Assembly (NCBI GenBank): GCA_937128505.1
Contig: CAKZMM010000019.1
Coordinates: forward strand, 1 to 64,000
Direction: 5' to 3'
Source of the DNA: an uncultured Thermogutta sp.
Lineage (GTDB): Bacteria; Planctomycetota; Planctomycetia; Pirellulales; Thermoguttaceae
DNA: 64,000 bases
Positions within the stretch are counted from its first letter, which is position 1, and each line of letters begins with the position of its first letter. Below, piece after piece: positions 27,367 to 36,759 of this stretch. The translations under genes and the position numbers were made by a program. The notes under the pieces are model-generated. The model saw only the letters and a list, made by a program, of their open reading frames with translations, was not told the origin of the DNA and made no database searches.

Positions 27367-27552
27367 ATGAAGTGGTTCGCACCTGTCCGCCGTTTCCTCG
27401 CCTCTGAGGATGGCCCAACGGCCGTCGAGTACGCGGTCATGCTGGCGCTGATCGTCATCGTCTGCCTTGCGGCGATCAGTTCGCTCGGTACCGCAACCCG
27501 TGAGACATTCCAGGGTGTGACCGACGCCATTAGCGGGAGCGGCGGCCCATAG
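27367..27552 (+). CDS. flp: Flp-type pilin (Flp/Fap family)
   Basis: This 61-aa prepilin has a short leader ending SEDG, then PTAVEYAVMLALIVIVCLAAI. Cleavage after Gly16 leaves Glu at +5 and Tyr at +6, the Flp signature, followed by the single hydrophobic assembly helix. It is the major subunit of the type IVb Tad pilus. GGGGAGG lies just upstream of the ATG. It follows the c-di-GMP riboswitch and precedes prepilin peptidase, TadE and CpaB genes on the same strand, so expression of the pilus is probably tied to c-di-GMP. Confidence 0.95.
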   Translation: MKWFAPVRRFLASEDGPTAVEYAVMLALIVIVCLAAISSLGTATRETFQGVTDAISGSGGP

Positions 27553-27780
27553 TCGGTATTCGTCGCTTGCGCGGGCTGCGGCGTGAATTTGCTTTCCCGA
27601 TCGCATGCCCGGCCGACCCATTGGATCGTCCATCTGCCTCCTGGGCCCTCGTCGGGAGTCTTCGACGGGGGCCGATTTGTTTTCGGTTATCTGCATACCC
27701 GCGACCAGCTTCCGCATTTGTTGTAATGATCCGGCCTTCTTAGGGCATACAGACCAGCTTGCCCCCGGTTACAGGCTCCC

Positions 27781-27814
27781 TTTCATTCATGCGATCCTTT
27801 CATTGATGCGATCG
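27781..27814. repeat. 17-bp tandem duplication
   Basis: TTTCATTCATGCGATCC (27781-27797) is followed by TTTCATTGATGCGATCG (27798-27814), with two mismatches. Confidence 0.8.
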
Positions 27815-28373
27815 TACGGATTATGCCGCCTACTGTCTCCCCAGCATCTTGTGTAGCCGGTTTTGGGATGCCCCGATTATGGGGTTCGCAGGCGCCCGTT
27901 ATGGATGCGAAACTCTCGAGTTTTGCCCTCGCAGGATGCACACCAGTATGGCGGGCTTACGCGTGTGGCGTGCGACAACCGCGTAAAATCCCCGCTCCTA
28001 TTTTTCCGCAGGGAATGCTTTTATGACCTAAATTTGAATGGGGGAGTAATCGCCTCGGGAAGATGTGGCCGCAAAGTGTAGGCTTTCGTGATTGCTCGTT
28101 ACGAGCAGGACCGTCGTGCCTATTACCGGTTTAGCCTTCGCGGCAAAAGGCTTCAGAGAAGGGAGCGAGTTCGAGATAAGAAGAAAGCGATCTTATAAAA
28201 ACCGAAAGTGACTTACAAAAGCAGAGTGCTACACGGAGAGCTATTCGCGGAGGAGTAGGCTACGAGGGGAACCACTCAAGAGCGGTTTGCTAGAACACTA
28301 CGAGCAGTGAGCATGCCGATCCGAGTAAGTTTATGCGGTATGTAGATGTGCGGTGTAGGTAGGAAATAAACGA

Positions 28374-28496
28374 ATGACCTTTATGGGTCAGGCTTTTGCG
28401 AAAGCTATTCAGGAGGGTCAGATCGATCGCGGTTTTGATGTTTTTGCGCGTTTTTTTGAGGTGCATCGATGCCCCCGCTATTTGCCCCGGAATTGA
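28374..28496 (+). CDS. possible 40-codon peptide, unknown
   Basis: A short open frame starts MTFMGQAFAKAIQEGQ and has a plausible amphipathic helix. No convincing ribosome-binding site and no family resemblance were seen. It is listed only because it lies in the otherwise empty gap before the prepilin peptidase. It may well be chance. Confidence 0.2.
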   Translation: MTFMGQAFAKAIQEGQIDRGFDVFARFFEVHRCPRYLPRN

Positions 28497-28720
28497 GCAT
28501 CCTCGCGACGCAGTGGCTCATTGAAATTGCGATATTTTTCGGCACTGCATTTTGGCTTTTGTTTTTGGTTCCAAACTCGGGGTGAGTTTGCCTTGGAGGA
28601 AGGCATCAATCGCCTGCCCCCAGCAGAGTGCTCTAGGATCAGGGGCGGATCATCGATTGCCGCTGAAGACAGTCAAGAAACACGTAGCCTAACCATTAAG
28701 TGTCAAAGAGGCAAATGGCC

Positions 28721-29299
28721 ATGTTGAGTGCTGCGGAATTGTCGCTCGGTGAACATGTTACCCACCTGGTGAAACTGGTGGGCTGGATCGTGACGGTATT
28801 CCTGGTGGTAGCTGCGCTTATTGACGGGCTTAAGCTGCGAGTGCCGAATTGGCTTACTTTCTCTATGGTCTTAAGTGGCTGGATGGCGGGCGGTCTACTG
28901 TTCGGCTGGGAAGGGTTGGGAGCCAGCCTCCTAGGAACGGCCGTCGGGCTAGGGCTTTTGCTACCCCTTTACGCCATAGGCGGCATGGGCGCAGGGGACG
29001 TAAAGCTGTTAGCCGGAGTGGGGGCGTGGATTGGCGCCGCAGGGACTGTTTGGGGCTTCGTCTTTTCCGCCCTTATCGGGGGTGTACTCGCGTTTGTGAT
29101 AGCCTCCCTGAAAAAGGGATTTTGGCAACATCAGCGGGAGCTTTTGGCGTTATTCACAGAGGTCATTACCCTACGCAACCCTGCAGTCCTTGCGGCTCAA
29201 GCGGCAGAGCGCAAACCACACGCGGTGCTTTTACCTTACGGGATCCCTATCGCTATCGGCTGCATTGGCTACTTCTTGATCCAGGGGATGCTTGTATGA
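28721..29299 (+). CDS. tadV: prepilin peptidase (TadV/CpaA, A24 aspartic protease)
   Basis: This 192-aa polytopic membrane protein has the A24 catalytic pair: Asp in ALIDGLKLRVPNWLT and Asp in GGMGAGDVKLLAG, the GxGD motif of the family. It cleaves the leader of Flp prepilin and pseudopilins such as TadE. The ATG at 28721 has AGAGG nine bases upstream; GTG 28700 and ATG 28715 are alternatives. Its stop overlaps the TadE start by four bases (ATGA), so the two are translationally coupled. A loop of about 45 residues before the last helix is larger than in minimal TadV proteins. Confidence 0.92.
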   Translation: MLSAAELSLGEHVTHLVKLVGWIVTVFLVVAALIDGLKLRVPNWLTFSMVLSGWMAGGLLFGWEGLGASLLGTAVGLGLLLPLYAIGGMGAGDVKLLAGVGAWIGAAGTVWGFVFSALIGGVLAFVIASLKKGFWQHQRELLALFTEVITLRNPAVLAAQAAERKPHAVLLPYGIPIAIGCIGYFLIQGMLV

Positions 29300-29937
29300 A
29301 GCACGCACGATTCCTCTCAACGCTAGGGATGCGGTTTTCGATGGTTAAAGATTCTGCCATTTCTCCCAATCATTCGTACCACACTCATCGGGATCATACG
29401 AGCAATCCTTACGCACAAAGGATCGAGCCTAAAAGGACAGCGGTCTTGGAGCCGCAAAAAACGAGTTCGTCCGAGCTCTCTTTTGTAGTCGCTTATTCTC
29501 GAGGAAATTCCGTGACATCCGGCGGGGTGCGGGGGTCTTTCTTGCGGGCCCGGTCTGGAGCAGCGGTGGTGGAGTTTGCCATCGTGGCCCCACTCTTTTT
29601 CTTACTGGTGTTAGGAATCATCGAATTCGGCCGCATGGTGATGGTGCAGCAAGTTCTGACTAATGCATCCCGCGAAGGAGCTCGCGTGGCGGTGCTCGAT
29701 AATGTCACCCTTGAAGATGTGCTTGCCCGCACCAATATGCTGCTTGTGTCAGCAGGAGTTCAGGGAGCGACCATCGCCGTTTCGCCAAATCCGCCATCTT
29801 CGGCAGGATACGGCGAGCCTGTGACGGTGACGGTCAGGGTTCCGTTTAGCCGAGTGAGTTGGTTGCCAACACCGATGTATTTGGGAGATTTCACACTGCA
29901 GGCTACCACCGTGATGCGTCGAGAAACCGTGCAATAG
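29296..29937 (+). CDS. TadE-like pseudopilin
   Basis: The 213-aa protein has a TadE core: ARSGAAVVEFAIVAPLFF, a hydrophobic helix, then EFGRMVMVQQVLTNASREGAR and a C-terminal beta part. Cleavage by the upstream peptidase is expected before AAVVEF. The N-terminal region ahead of the pilin-like motif is unusually long (about 85 residues, polar, His/Arg-rich), so either the true start is further in or there is an added cytoplasmic segment. It overlaps the TadV gene by ATGA. In Tad systems TadE-like minor pseudopilins are needed for pilus assembly. Confidence 0.88.
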   Translation: MKHARFLSTLGMRFSMVKDSAISPNHSYHTHRDHTSNPYAQRIEPKRTAVLEPQKTSSSELSFVVAYSRGNSVTSGGVRGSFLRARSGAAVVEFAIVAPLFFLLVLGIIEFGRMVMVQQVLTNASREGARVAVLDNVTLEDVLARTNMLLVSAGVQGATIAVSPNPPSSAGYGEPVTVTVRVPFSRVSWLPTPMYLGDFTLQATTVMRRETVQ

Positions 29938-30312
29938 GGCCGTCTTGGTGTGACGATGCGGCGGGAACAAACCAAAAAATTTCCCGCGGGCGATAAGGTC
30001 AAGAATTGCCGCGGACCTTGCCCGTGTGTTAGTCGGCTCGGCGATCTGGAATGCCGTATCACATGGGCTAAGAGCCAAACCCTAGATTGCGGCGGTTGCA
30101 AACGTGGGCCGAGTAATTCCGTACCCAGCTTAGAAGTCATAAGCCAACAGCCTAGAAATCATAAACCAACGCGCTAAAAGTCATAAGCCAGAGGTTATTC
30201 ACCCACAAGTGATTCTCGCTGGTTCATCAGTTTCCTCGGCCAGCAAGTCTGTCGGCCGGGAGGCAAGAAGAAAGTTGAACCGGAACGAGAAAGGACGATG
30301 AGGAGCTCGAGC
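29938..30312. other. spacer between tadE-like and cpaB genes
   Basis: This spacer holds the three-copy repeat at 30129-30194. There is no gene. A Shine-Dalgarno AGGAG at 30301-30305 precedes the cpaB ATG at 30313. Confidence 0.5.
30129..30194. repeat. three tandem copies of a 21-23-bp unit
   Basis: The units are CTTAGAAGTCATAAGCCAAC.. (30129), CCTAGAAATCATAAACCAAC.. (30151) and CTAAAAGTCATAAGCCAGAGG (30174). The shared core is TAGAAGTCATAAGCCA with scattered changes. Confidence 0.8.
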
Positions 30313-31518
30313 ATGCGGGCAAAATCGGTAGTTTTACTCGTCATTGCATTGGGCTGCGGCCTCGTTGCCGCCCTGGGCGTTACTCAGGTGATGTCCCGAC
30401 GAACCGCCGCTGCGGCGGCCCCTACGATGGAGTTTACACCGATTATTGTAGCGGCCACGGACATTCCCATGGGTGACCTCATTATGCCGGAAATGATTCG
30501 CGCCGAACCGTGGCCAAAACATAAAGTCCCTCCAAGCGCTATTTCAAAACTTGAGAACGTGGAAGGGCGTCGCCCGAAAACCAAGCTCTATGCCAATACG
30601 CCGATCTTGGAAACCCAGCTTCTGGGCACGGGAGAGTCCGCTGCCAATCCCACGGAACACATCCCGCCGGGATACCGGGTCGTTTCGGTCCAAGTGGACG
30701 AGGTGGCCGGTGCAGGACGCTTGATCCGCCCCGGAGACCGGGTCGATCTGCTCGTATTCATGCAGCGAAATCCGAACCGGGGTATCCTGGAAACGGCAAC
30801 ACGCACAGTGCTCCAGGATGTAAAAGTTTTTGCCGTCGGCGACCAATTCGACCTCCAGCAGGCAGAGGGGAAAAAATCCATCGTTGCCCGAACCGTTTCT
30901 CTTCTTGTGACGCCGCGGCAAGCCGAGGTTTTGATGTTGGCGACGGAACTTGGATCGATTCGCCTTTCGTTGCGGAGCTACGCGGACATGCAGGTGGTGG
31001 ATCTTCCCGGCTCCTCGCCTGATGAGCTCCATGCCCGCACCGCTGCTGCTGATATGGCGAGCTCCCGAGGTAGTTCACTGGCTCCCGGAACGCCCTCGCC
31101 ACAGTCCGATGGCTCAGAAGCTTTTCTCCAATACCTGGCGGCTCAACAGGCCAAAGCTTCGGGCCAATCGCCGGAGCAATCTTCCACGCGGCAGCAATGG
31201 GTGATGCGGCTGATTCAGGGGCCGCAGTTGTCTCAGGTGGTCATGACGGCCACCAGCACACATTCAGGGACTGCCGGGCAAGGGGTGCTTCAATTGTGGG
31301 AGGTTCAGGAAGGAACTCCTTCCGCTACTGGTACGGAGGTGGTTTCTGATGTTGCACATCCGGTCCCAGCTATGGCAGACGAATTAACTGCTGAAAGTGC
31401 TCCGGCAAATCCACAAACCTCACCAGCGGCTGAGCCCGTTGCCGCAGAAGACCCACATCAGGCACCGGAGCCTGATGACGCACGCCCGGACGAAGACTCG
31501 CAGAACCGTTCGATCTAG
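30313..31518 (+). CDS. cpaB: Flp pilus assembly protein CpaB/RcpC
   Basis: The 401-aa protein opens MRAKSVVLLVIALGCGLVAALG, one membrane anchor typical of CpaB. An SAF-like domain (about 45-110, VVAATDIPMGDLIMPEMI) follows, then the RcpC/CpaB core (PPGYRVVSVQVDEVAG..RPGDRVDLLV..TVLQDVKVFAVG..TLLVTPRQAEVL-like segments). The last about 160 residues are low-complexity and acidic, longer than in many CpaB proteins. CpaB is a periplasmic partner of the outer-membrane Tad secretin. The ATG at 30313 is preferred because AGGAG lies seven bases before it; ATG 30298 is the alternative. The secretin (cpaC), ATPase (tadA) and tadB/tadC genes are not in this window. Confidence 0.93.
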   Translation: MRAKSVVLLVIALGCGLVAALGVTQVMSRRTAAAAAPTMEFTPIIVAATDIPMGDLIMPEMIRAEPWPKHKVPPSAISKLENVEGRRPKTKLYANTPILETQLLGTGESAANPTEHIPPGYRVVSVQVDEVAGAGRLIRPGDRVDLLVFMQRNPNRGILETATRTVLQDVKVFAVGDQFDLQQAEGKKSIVARTVSLLVTPRQAEVLMLATELGSIRLSLRSYADMQVVDLPGSSPDELHARTAAADMASSRGSSLAPGTPSPQSDGSEAFLQYLAAQQAKASGQSPEQSSTRQQWVMRLIQGPQLSQVVMTATSTHSGTAGQGVLQLWEVQEGTPSATGTEVVSDVAHPVPAMADELTAESAPANPQTSPAAEPVAAEDPHQAPEPDDARPDEDSQNRSI

Positions 31519-31992
31519 TGCCGCCGAATTTCGGTGGATTCGAGAAAGATCGAGAACGCCGACCGAAGCCGACAGCGCTGCCGGAAGCATCATAGCGGTG
31601 CAAATCCAAAACCCTTTCGATTCTAAGCCCCGCCTCAACTAGGGGTTCCAGGCCTGAAGTACGGAGTGGCAATTTCGAGCAAATCGGTTGCCACTTGACC
31701 TCCAATCGACCTGAAGAACGACCGGCTGATCGTGCGACACTGCTATGCGTTATCGATCACACAAAACAAAACCCTGCACCTAGATTTCGCGCTCTGGTAG
31801 AAGCTGGCCCGGGCTTCATCCCTTCGCCTGAGTTCCTCGGTTTTTGCCTTTCATCTTTGGGCGATTTTCTGCTTATCTGGTTAACAAAACCCTGAGAGCT
31901 CCCCCCGCTTCCGTTAATTCAACTCCTGGACTTCCTCCGATATAGTATTATTTGTAGATAAGCGATGAAACCCTCGACTTAAAGGTGGAGCT
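31519..31992. other. spacer
   Basis: No gene was seen between cpaB and the ROK-family gene. AAAGGTGGAG stands ahead of the ATG at 31993. Confidence 0.45.
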
Positions 31993-33357
31993 ATGGCTGG
32001 CAAAGTCTTCATAGGTGTGGATATTGGGGGAACCAAAATCCAGGCAAGCCTAATCAGCGAAACGGGGAAGGTGCTTGAAGCCGAACGAGAAAAAACCCCG
32101 CGAAACGGCGGACCGGAGGCCGTTTGCCAAACTCTTGAACATGTAATCGACAGCCTTTTAAAAAGTTCTCAGTTCGACCTGCGCGATGTCACGGCTTTGG
32201 GCGTTGGCGTACCGGGGGTTGTGAATCCGAAAACGGGGGAAGTGATCGTTACTCCGAATATGAGTTTGGCTCCATTCCCCTTGGGCCAGTGGCTTCGTGA
32301 TCGCTTTAGAATTCCTGCCGTTGTGGGGAACGACTGTAATCTGGGCACCTTCGGAGAATGTTGGCTTGGCGCGGGCCGCGGGTCGAGAAGTGCTTTCGGC
32401 ATCTTCGTGGGCACCGGGATCGGAGGCGGCTTCGTGGCGAAAGGAAAGATCTGGTATGGTGCTCGGATGGCCGCCGCCGAAGTGGGCCACATTGTTATGC
32501 AGATGGGCGGTCCGCTTTGCAACTGCGGGAACCGCGGGTGTCTGGAGGCTTTGGCCAGCCGTACGGCGATCGAACGGCAGCTTCGCGAAGCGGTCGCTGC
32601 AGGCCGCGGCACGGTCCTGACCGAATGGCTCACGGAAACCGATCAATTGATCCGATCAAGTCTGCTACGCGATGCCTTGGAGGCTGACGATGCTTTGGTG
32701 AAGGAGACTTTAGAAAAAGCTGCGGAAGTGATCGGCCATGCTTGTTTGACCATTCGACACCTTTTTGATCCGGAGGTGATCATTTTGGGTGGCGGTGTGA
32801 TGGAGGCTTGTGGGCATTTTATGCTGCCGATCATTCAGCAGGTAGTGGCCGACGATAAACTTCCGGGAGCTTTTCGTGCAGGCAAACTTGTGGCTTCTCT
32901 TCTGCAGGACAATGCAGTGGTTTTAGGTGCGGCGGCTTTGGCCGGCCGCGTTGCAAGGTTGAAAAACTTTAAGCGGCGAGCATTTCGTCCGGCAAATTAT
33001 CCCGTGTTGGCTGCCGTCAAATTCGGCATGATTTCAATAGGTGATCGGACGTATACATCCGACGTTTATATTTTCCCTGATGGCCGTGTTAAGAAGCGCA
33101 AGAAAGGCTTGGCTCGGAAAACTACGGGTAGCTCGCACCTAATTGGCGTGGAAGAGATCATGCAGGTGTGCAAATGGGCACCCGATGTGCTTTTCGTCGG
33201 TACGGGCCATGCCTCGTGTGCGCGGCTAACGCCGGAAGCCAACGAATGGCTTGCACGAATGCAAGTCGAAGTAAGGCCAATCGCAACCCCCGACCTGCCC
33301 GTAGCCTTTAATCAATGCGAAGGTCGAAAGGCAGCAATTATTCACGTCACATGCTAA
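31993..33357 (+). CDS. ROK-family sugar kinase fused to an Mth938-like domain
   Basis: Residues 1-325 form a ROK kinase. The ATP site is DIGGTK near residue 10, the probable catalytic Asp is D114 in VGNDCN, and GTGIGGG follows. The zinc motif is H166 with C176, C178 and C183 (LCNCGNRGCLEA). ROK enzymes phosphorylate glucose or amino sugars, or act as regulators; no DNA-binding domain is present, so a kinase is likely. Residues about 345-454 match the Mth938/DUF498 (NDUFAF3-like) fold: ISIGDRTYTSDVYIFPDG, VLFVGTGHASCARL and VAFNQCEGRKAAIIHVTC. No stop separates the two parts, so this is a true fusion, which I do not know from other kinases. The function of the second domain is unknown. Confidence 0.88.
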   Translation: MAGKVFIGVDIGGTKIQASLISETGKVLEAEREKTPRNGGPEAVCQTLEHVIDSLLKSSQFDLRDVTALGVGVPGVVNPKTGEVIVTPNMSLAPFPLGQWLRDRFRIPAVVGNDCNLGTFGECWLGAGRGSRSAFGIFVGTGIGGGFVAKGKIWYGARMAAAEVGHIVMQMGGPLCNCGNRGCLEALASRTAIERQLREAVAAGRGTVLTEWLTETDQLIRSSLLRDALEADDALVKETLEKAAEVIGHACLTIRHLFDPEVIILGGGVMEACGHFMLPIIQQVVADDKLPGAFRAGKLVASLLQDNAVVLGAAALAGRVARLKNFKRRAFRPANYPVLAAVKFGMISIGDRTYTSDVYIFPDGRVKKRKKGLARKTTGSSHLIGVEEIMQVCKWAPDVLFVGTGHASCARLTPEANEWLARMQVEVRPIATPDLPVAFNQCEGRKAAIIHVTC

Positions 33358-33702
33358 GCTTACAAGAACGCGTCGACCCCCTCGAGCTACCCAACGATGG
33401 CACTTGCCAGGGGCCGGCCAAGTATTGGGCGCTCCTTCAAGGCGTCGCGAAGGCTCACCGTCTCACCTTCCCAGCCTTCCGCGAATTCTGAACCGGTCGG
33501 ATGGTCATGGCCGGAGGCTTTTACCCCTCTTTCGGAGGAATAAGCCCCCCTTTGCGGCAAGCGTTTGTCCAAACGTATTTATGTGAGCCTCCAGCCGAGG
33601 GCACAATTTCCCCCAAAGCAAGGGCAATATCTGCGATGATTTGAGGGATCTGTTCTACGAAAATGGGCGGGCGGTTTTTCGAGATCGCCGGTAAGCCGCC
33701 TC
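33358..33702. other. convergent spacer
   Basis: This lies between converging genes. Nothing specific was seen. Confidence 0.4.
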
Positions 33703-35136
33703 TCAGCCTTCTTCGATTACCTTCAAGCCCATTAAGTGGCACAGGTGATACACGCTCTGCGTGTGATCCCCGTAAAACACCACGCGGTGTAGGAGGGTCA
33801 TCATATCTTCCCCGGGCACAGCACTGCTCCAGTTGTAGGCCATCTTTACCGCGTCGCGGACTTCGGTAACGATCTGCGTCCGGCAGGCGCGGACAGACCG
33901 AGCCGGTACTTCGATGATCTTACCCGTGGAAAGAAGCATCGTATCCAAATTGATCAATTTAGCACGGGTCACAACTTGGCCAATTCGGTACTGCACCTCC
34001 GGCACACAGCCGCTTCCTTGCACCTCCGAGTGACCGCGCAGTAAGAACGGCGCAACCGGCCCCTCCGGCCCGTCCATTTTCAAAGGAGCCGTGCAGTGGG
34101 CAGTCCACAAGGCGTTTTTCGAGGTATCGAACGTGGCATTACCCTGGAAGCCTGGGATGTCAAATGCGTATTGGAAGAGAAGCATCGTCAGAAGCGAATC
34201 CATATCGCCTTCGCAGGCGGCAGGAATCCCTTTATCGCGGAGCCGGGCGAATCCAAGGCAAGGGAATCCGCGAGGCAGCCACCCCATGCAAGTGCCTACT
34301 GCCAAACCTTGAGCTTGTTCTTGGTCCATCAACTGCTGCAAAGCGATGCTGACCCGCGCCGCCTTGAGGATATCTTCCTCGTTCGGCTCAACGATCTCTT
34401 TCGCGTTCTCGGTCCACCATTTGGCTTCCTCACGAACGGCAGCTTCGTCGGCAGCTTGAAGCATTTCGTCGAAACGTGCCTGCTCCACCACTACGACATC
34501 GGCCCCTAAGCACTCTTTCACCTTTTCCGGCGAACAAGCCGGTGGGGTGCCACGCGCCGGCAGGAAAAGGACGATCCTTGTTCGCTTCATCAGGGGGGGA
34601 ACCCTCAAGAGGCGAACGGCACGCTCCAGCTCGTTTAGGTCGCTACTGGCTAGGAGCGTGGCGCGGTCCCCCGCCCACTGCCAACGAAACGGATACATCC
34701 AGTCGTGTCCACTCGCGGGCAACGAAAAGACCGCAAGCGGGTGGCCGTTTTTGCGAATCGGCTCCACCATTCTCAGCAAGGCCCCGATGTGCATATTGAT
34801 CACCAGGACCGGCGCGGCCTCTCCGACCTGTTGGAGAACTTGCCGAGTTTCCTCCGCGTTTCGGGCTTCACCGAGGATTAGTTCGACGTTGGCTAAGTCT
34901 TGTTCCGCCTGTCGCAACCGGTTTTGAATAGCCTCTTTCTGAGAGGGATCTACGTTCCATCCGCGATCGGATGGACCCGGTGGCCCTGCAAAAATCACCG
35001 CGATTTTTGGCTTCCCAGGGGGGGGTGGGGGGGTCGAATTGGCGAAGCTAGCCGCCGTCCAATTCCCCACGGCAAGCATTAATCCTCCCAAGCCACTGGC
35101 TTCCAGGAATTCGCGACGATTGCAGTGTTCACACAT
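33703..35136 (-). CDS. Tat-exported L-fucose/L-arabinose isomerase-like protein
   Basis: The 477-aa protein begins with a Tat-like signal: NRREFLEASGLGGLMLAVG, twin Arg and a hydrophobic stretch, then a Pro-rich linker. The mature part starts PKIAVIFAGPP and has Rossmann-like alternating segments. Its overall layout, including GIPAACEGDMDSLLTMLL and the late HLCHLMGLKVI, resembles the L-fucose isomerase C-terminal family seen in exported planctomycete proteins. True isomerase activity is uncertain, and it may be a binding or related carbohydrate enzyme. The ATG at 35136 is chosen because AGGAGG stands seven to eight bases upstream. Solitary gene. Confidence 0.75.
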   Translation of the reverse strand: MCEHCNRREFLEASGLGGLMLAVGNWTAASFANSTPPPPPGKPKIAVIFAGPPGPSDRGWNVDPSQKEAIQNRLRQAEQDLANVELILGEARNAEETRQVLQQVGEAAPVLVINMHIGALLRMVEPIRKNGHPLAVFSLPASGHDWMYPFRWQWAGDRATLLASSDLNELERAVRLLRVPPLMKRTRIVLFLPARGTPPACSPEKVKECLGADVVVVEQARFDEMLQAADEAAVREEAKWWTENAKEIVEPNEEDILKAARVSIALQQLMDQEQAQGLAVGTCMGWLPRGFPCLGFARLRDKGIPAACEGDMDSLLTMLLFQYAFDIPGFQGNATFDTSKNALWTAHCTAPLKMDGPEGPVAPFLLRGHSEVQGSGCVPEVQYRIGQVVTRAKLINLDTMLLSTGKIIEVPARSVRACRTQIVTEVRDAVKMAYNWSSAVPGEDMMTLLHRVVFYGDHTQSVYHLCHLMGLKVIEEG

Positions 35137-36759
35137 GATCCTGACCTCCTCGTGGGTTAAAAGGTTTGCTCCACAGTGGCATGCAAAATCGCTGAAGCGC
35201 ACCGAAAGAGGGAGCCAACTGCGGTTAATCTCGCTCTAGCCCTGCTCTTGGGATATGCTGGAGGCCGCAATTACTATGGTGTTTCTTCCGCCGAAGGACC
35301 GTCCTCACAGAAAGCCGATTTCCTTGGCAAATCGAATCTGACTATCGGGGGTGGTGAGTTCACGGTAATCGAGCGAAATTCGATTGTCAACCGTAGCAGT
35401 GACAAATTTAACAGCCTAAATTCGAACGATCGCACCTGGTGGACGTGGTAACGGAGAACAAGCTTCGCAAACTTGTGCTGGTTTTTCTGTGAAAGCTGGC
35501 GGTGGGGAGGCTTGGAAGTCCTCGCGGAGCATTCGGGAGTGGCCCACATCGAATTTGGGTAAATTCAAATTTGGGTAAATATGTCACGATTATCGACAAT
35601 TTGTCGCTTGCACGTAGTTGGTCCCCCCTAATTTCTATCGGTAATTTCTTCGGTGTAAGAATCTTCTCGATGAGCAGCGTTAACTTCTCCCTGATTGTGG
35701 CACCCACGTGAGTTAAAGACCGAAGTCTGCCCTCCCGCGGGAGATTGCATTGGTACAGGTTTTTTCTTGCTTCGACATTCGCCCCAGCTTTGCAAACTTT
35801 TGCTGGGCGAGGCCATCTTTAAAAATTTTTGTCGCGCAAAGCAGCCGAGACCCATCATCCGCCGAATCTGATCCTCGCCCAATCGCATTAACCCCTGCGG
35901 ATGTACGGCCAAGCGGATGTACGGATGAAAGAGTTAAGGGGCTGGGGCGCGAATTTCAACCTGCGCACGGAGTCAGTTACGTGACCATCTTTCAGACTAA
36001 CGAGCCGAAGCGAATTTCAACCCGCGTATGGCGCCCTTGGGACCGAAATTCCCGGGGTTGTGCCAAAAAGCCCGGCCGTGCCGAAGATTTAGAATTGACC
36101 GGATGTTCTGTTCGCGTTAGTCTGCCCAAACTCGTCAAGCTCACTTAGTCCTTAGCAGCGGCTTGGTTTGCAAATCCGGCTTGAACTCCTGGGAGAGTTA
36201 GGGAAGGTATTTGATAAACAGGATAAACCCGGAAAGGTACGAGAAATGCACTTTGTTGCTCGAGATTAATGGCGCCTGGAATTTGCGATCAATTTGTCTG
36301 CGAAATTGCGTTGAACTTGTGTTTCTTTGAAAGGGTGGCTGGTTTGGGCTGAATTGCCATTTTTTGCGATGGATTTGCCGGTAGCTGGGGCAGTCAACGG
36401 TTAGAAAGGTGTGGGGGCAGTGGAGGTGAAACCCGGCTCCCGGAGAAACGGAGAGAAGCACCGATTACTTGGGGCCAAACCGCCGAAGGGTGAAGAACTC
36501 ATTTAATTGGCTGGGCGAACTTTGGAAAGCCGGACAAACAATCCGCCCAAACGTCGGCCCTAAAGGCGAGACCATCTTCGGCTCATTGTTTGAGACAGTT
36601 TGCTTTATGCGAATTCGCAGATGATCCAAATGCGCCGATTCGGTTGCTAATTCTCGTATTTACTGACCTACAAACCTACTTTTCAACTGACCGTTTCGTG
36701 TCGAAATCTGCTTAGGAACCCGGGGTCTACATTGGGGATTCCGCGGCGGTTAAATAGCT
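35137..36759. other. 1.6-kb spacer with short duplications
   Basis: No gene was seen. It carries AATTTGGGTAAAT twice (35552-35564 and 35568-35580), GCGGATGTACGG twice (35897-35908 and 35913-35924), and GCGAATTTCAACCTGCG (35949-35965) repeated as GCGAATTTCAACCCGCG (36010-36026) with a 61-bp period. The remainder shows no structure I could assign. Confidence 0.5.
35897..36026. repeat. two local direct-repeat pairs
   Basis: GCGGATGTACGG is duplicated exactly with a 16-bp period (35897 and 35913). GCGAATTTCAACCYGCG is duplicated with one mismatch and a 61-bp period (35949 and 36010). Confidence 0.75.

Larger units (their letters stand above)
27553..28720. other. long spacer inside the pilus region
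   Basis: About 1.17 kb separates the pilin from the prepilin peptidase. It holds the 17-bp duplication at 27781-27814 and one doubtful 40-codon frame at 28374-28496. No other gene or clear terminator was seen. Confidence 0.45.
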
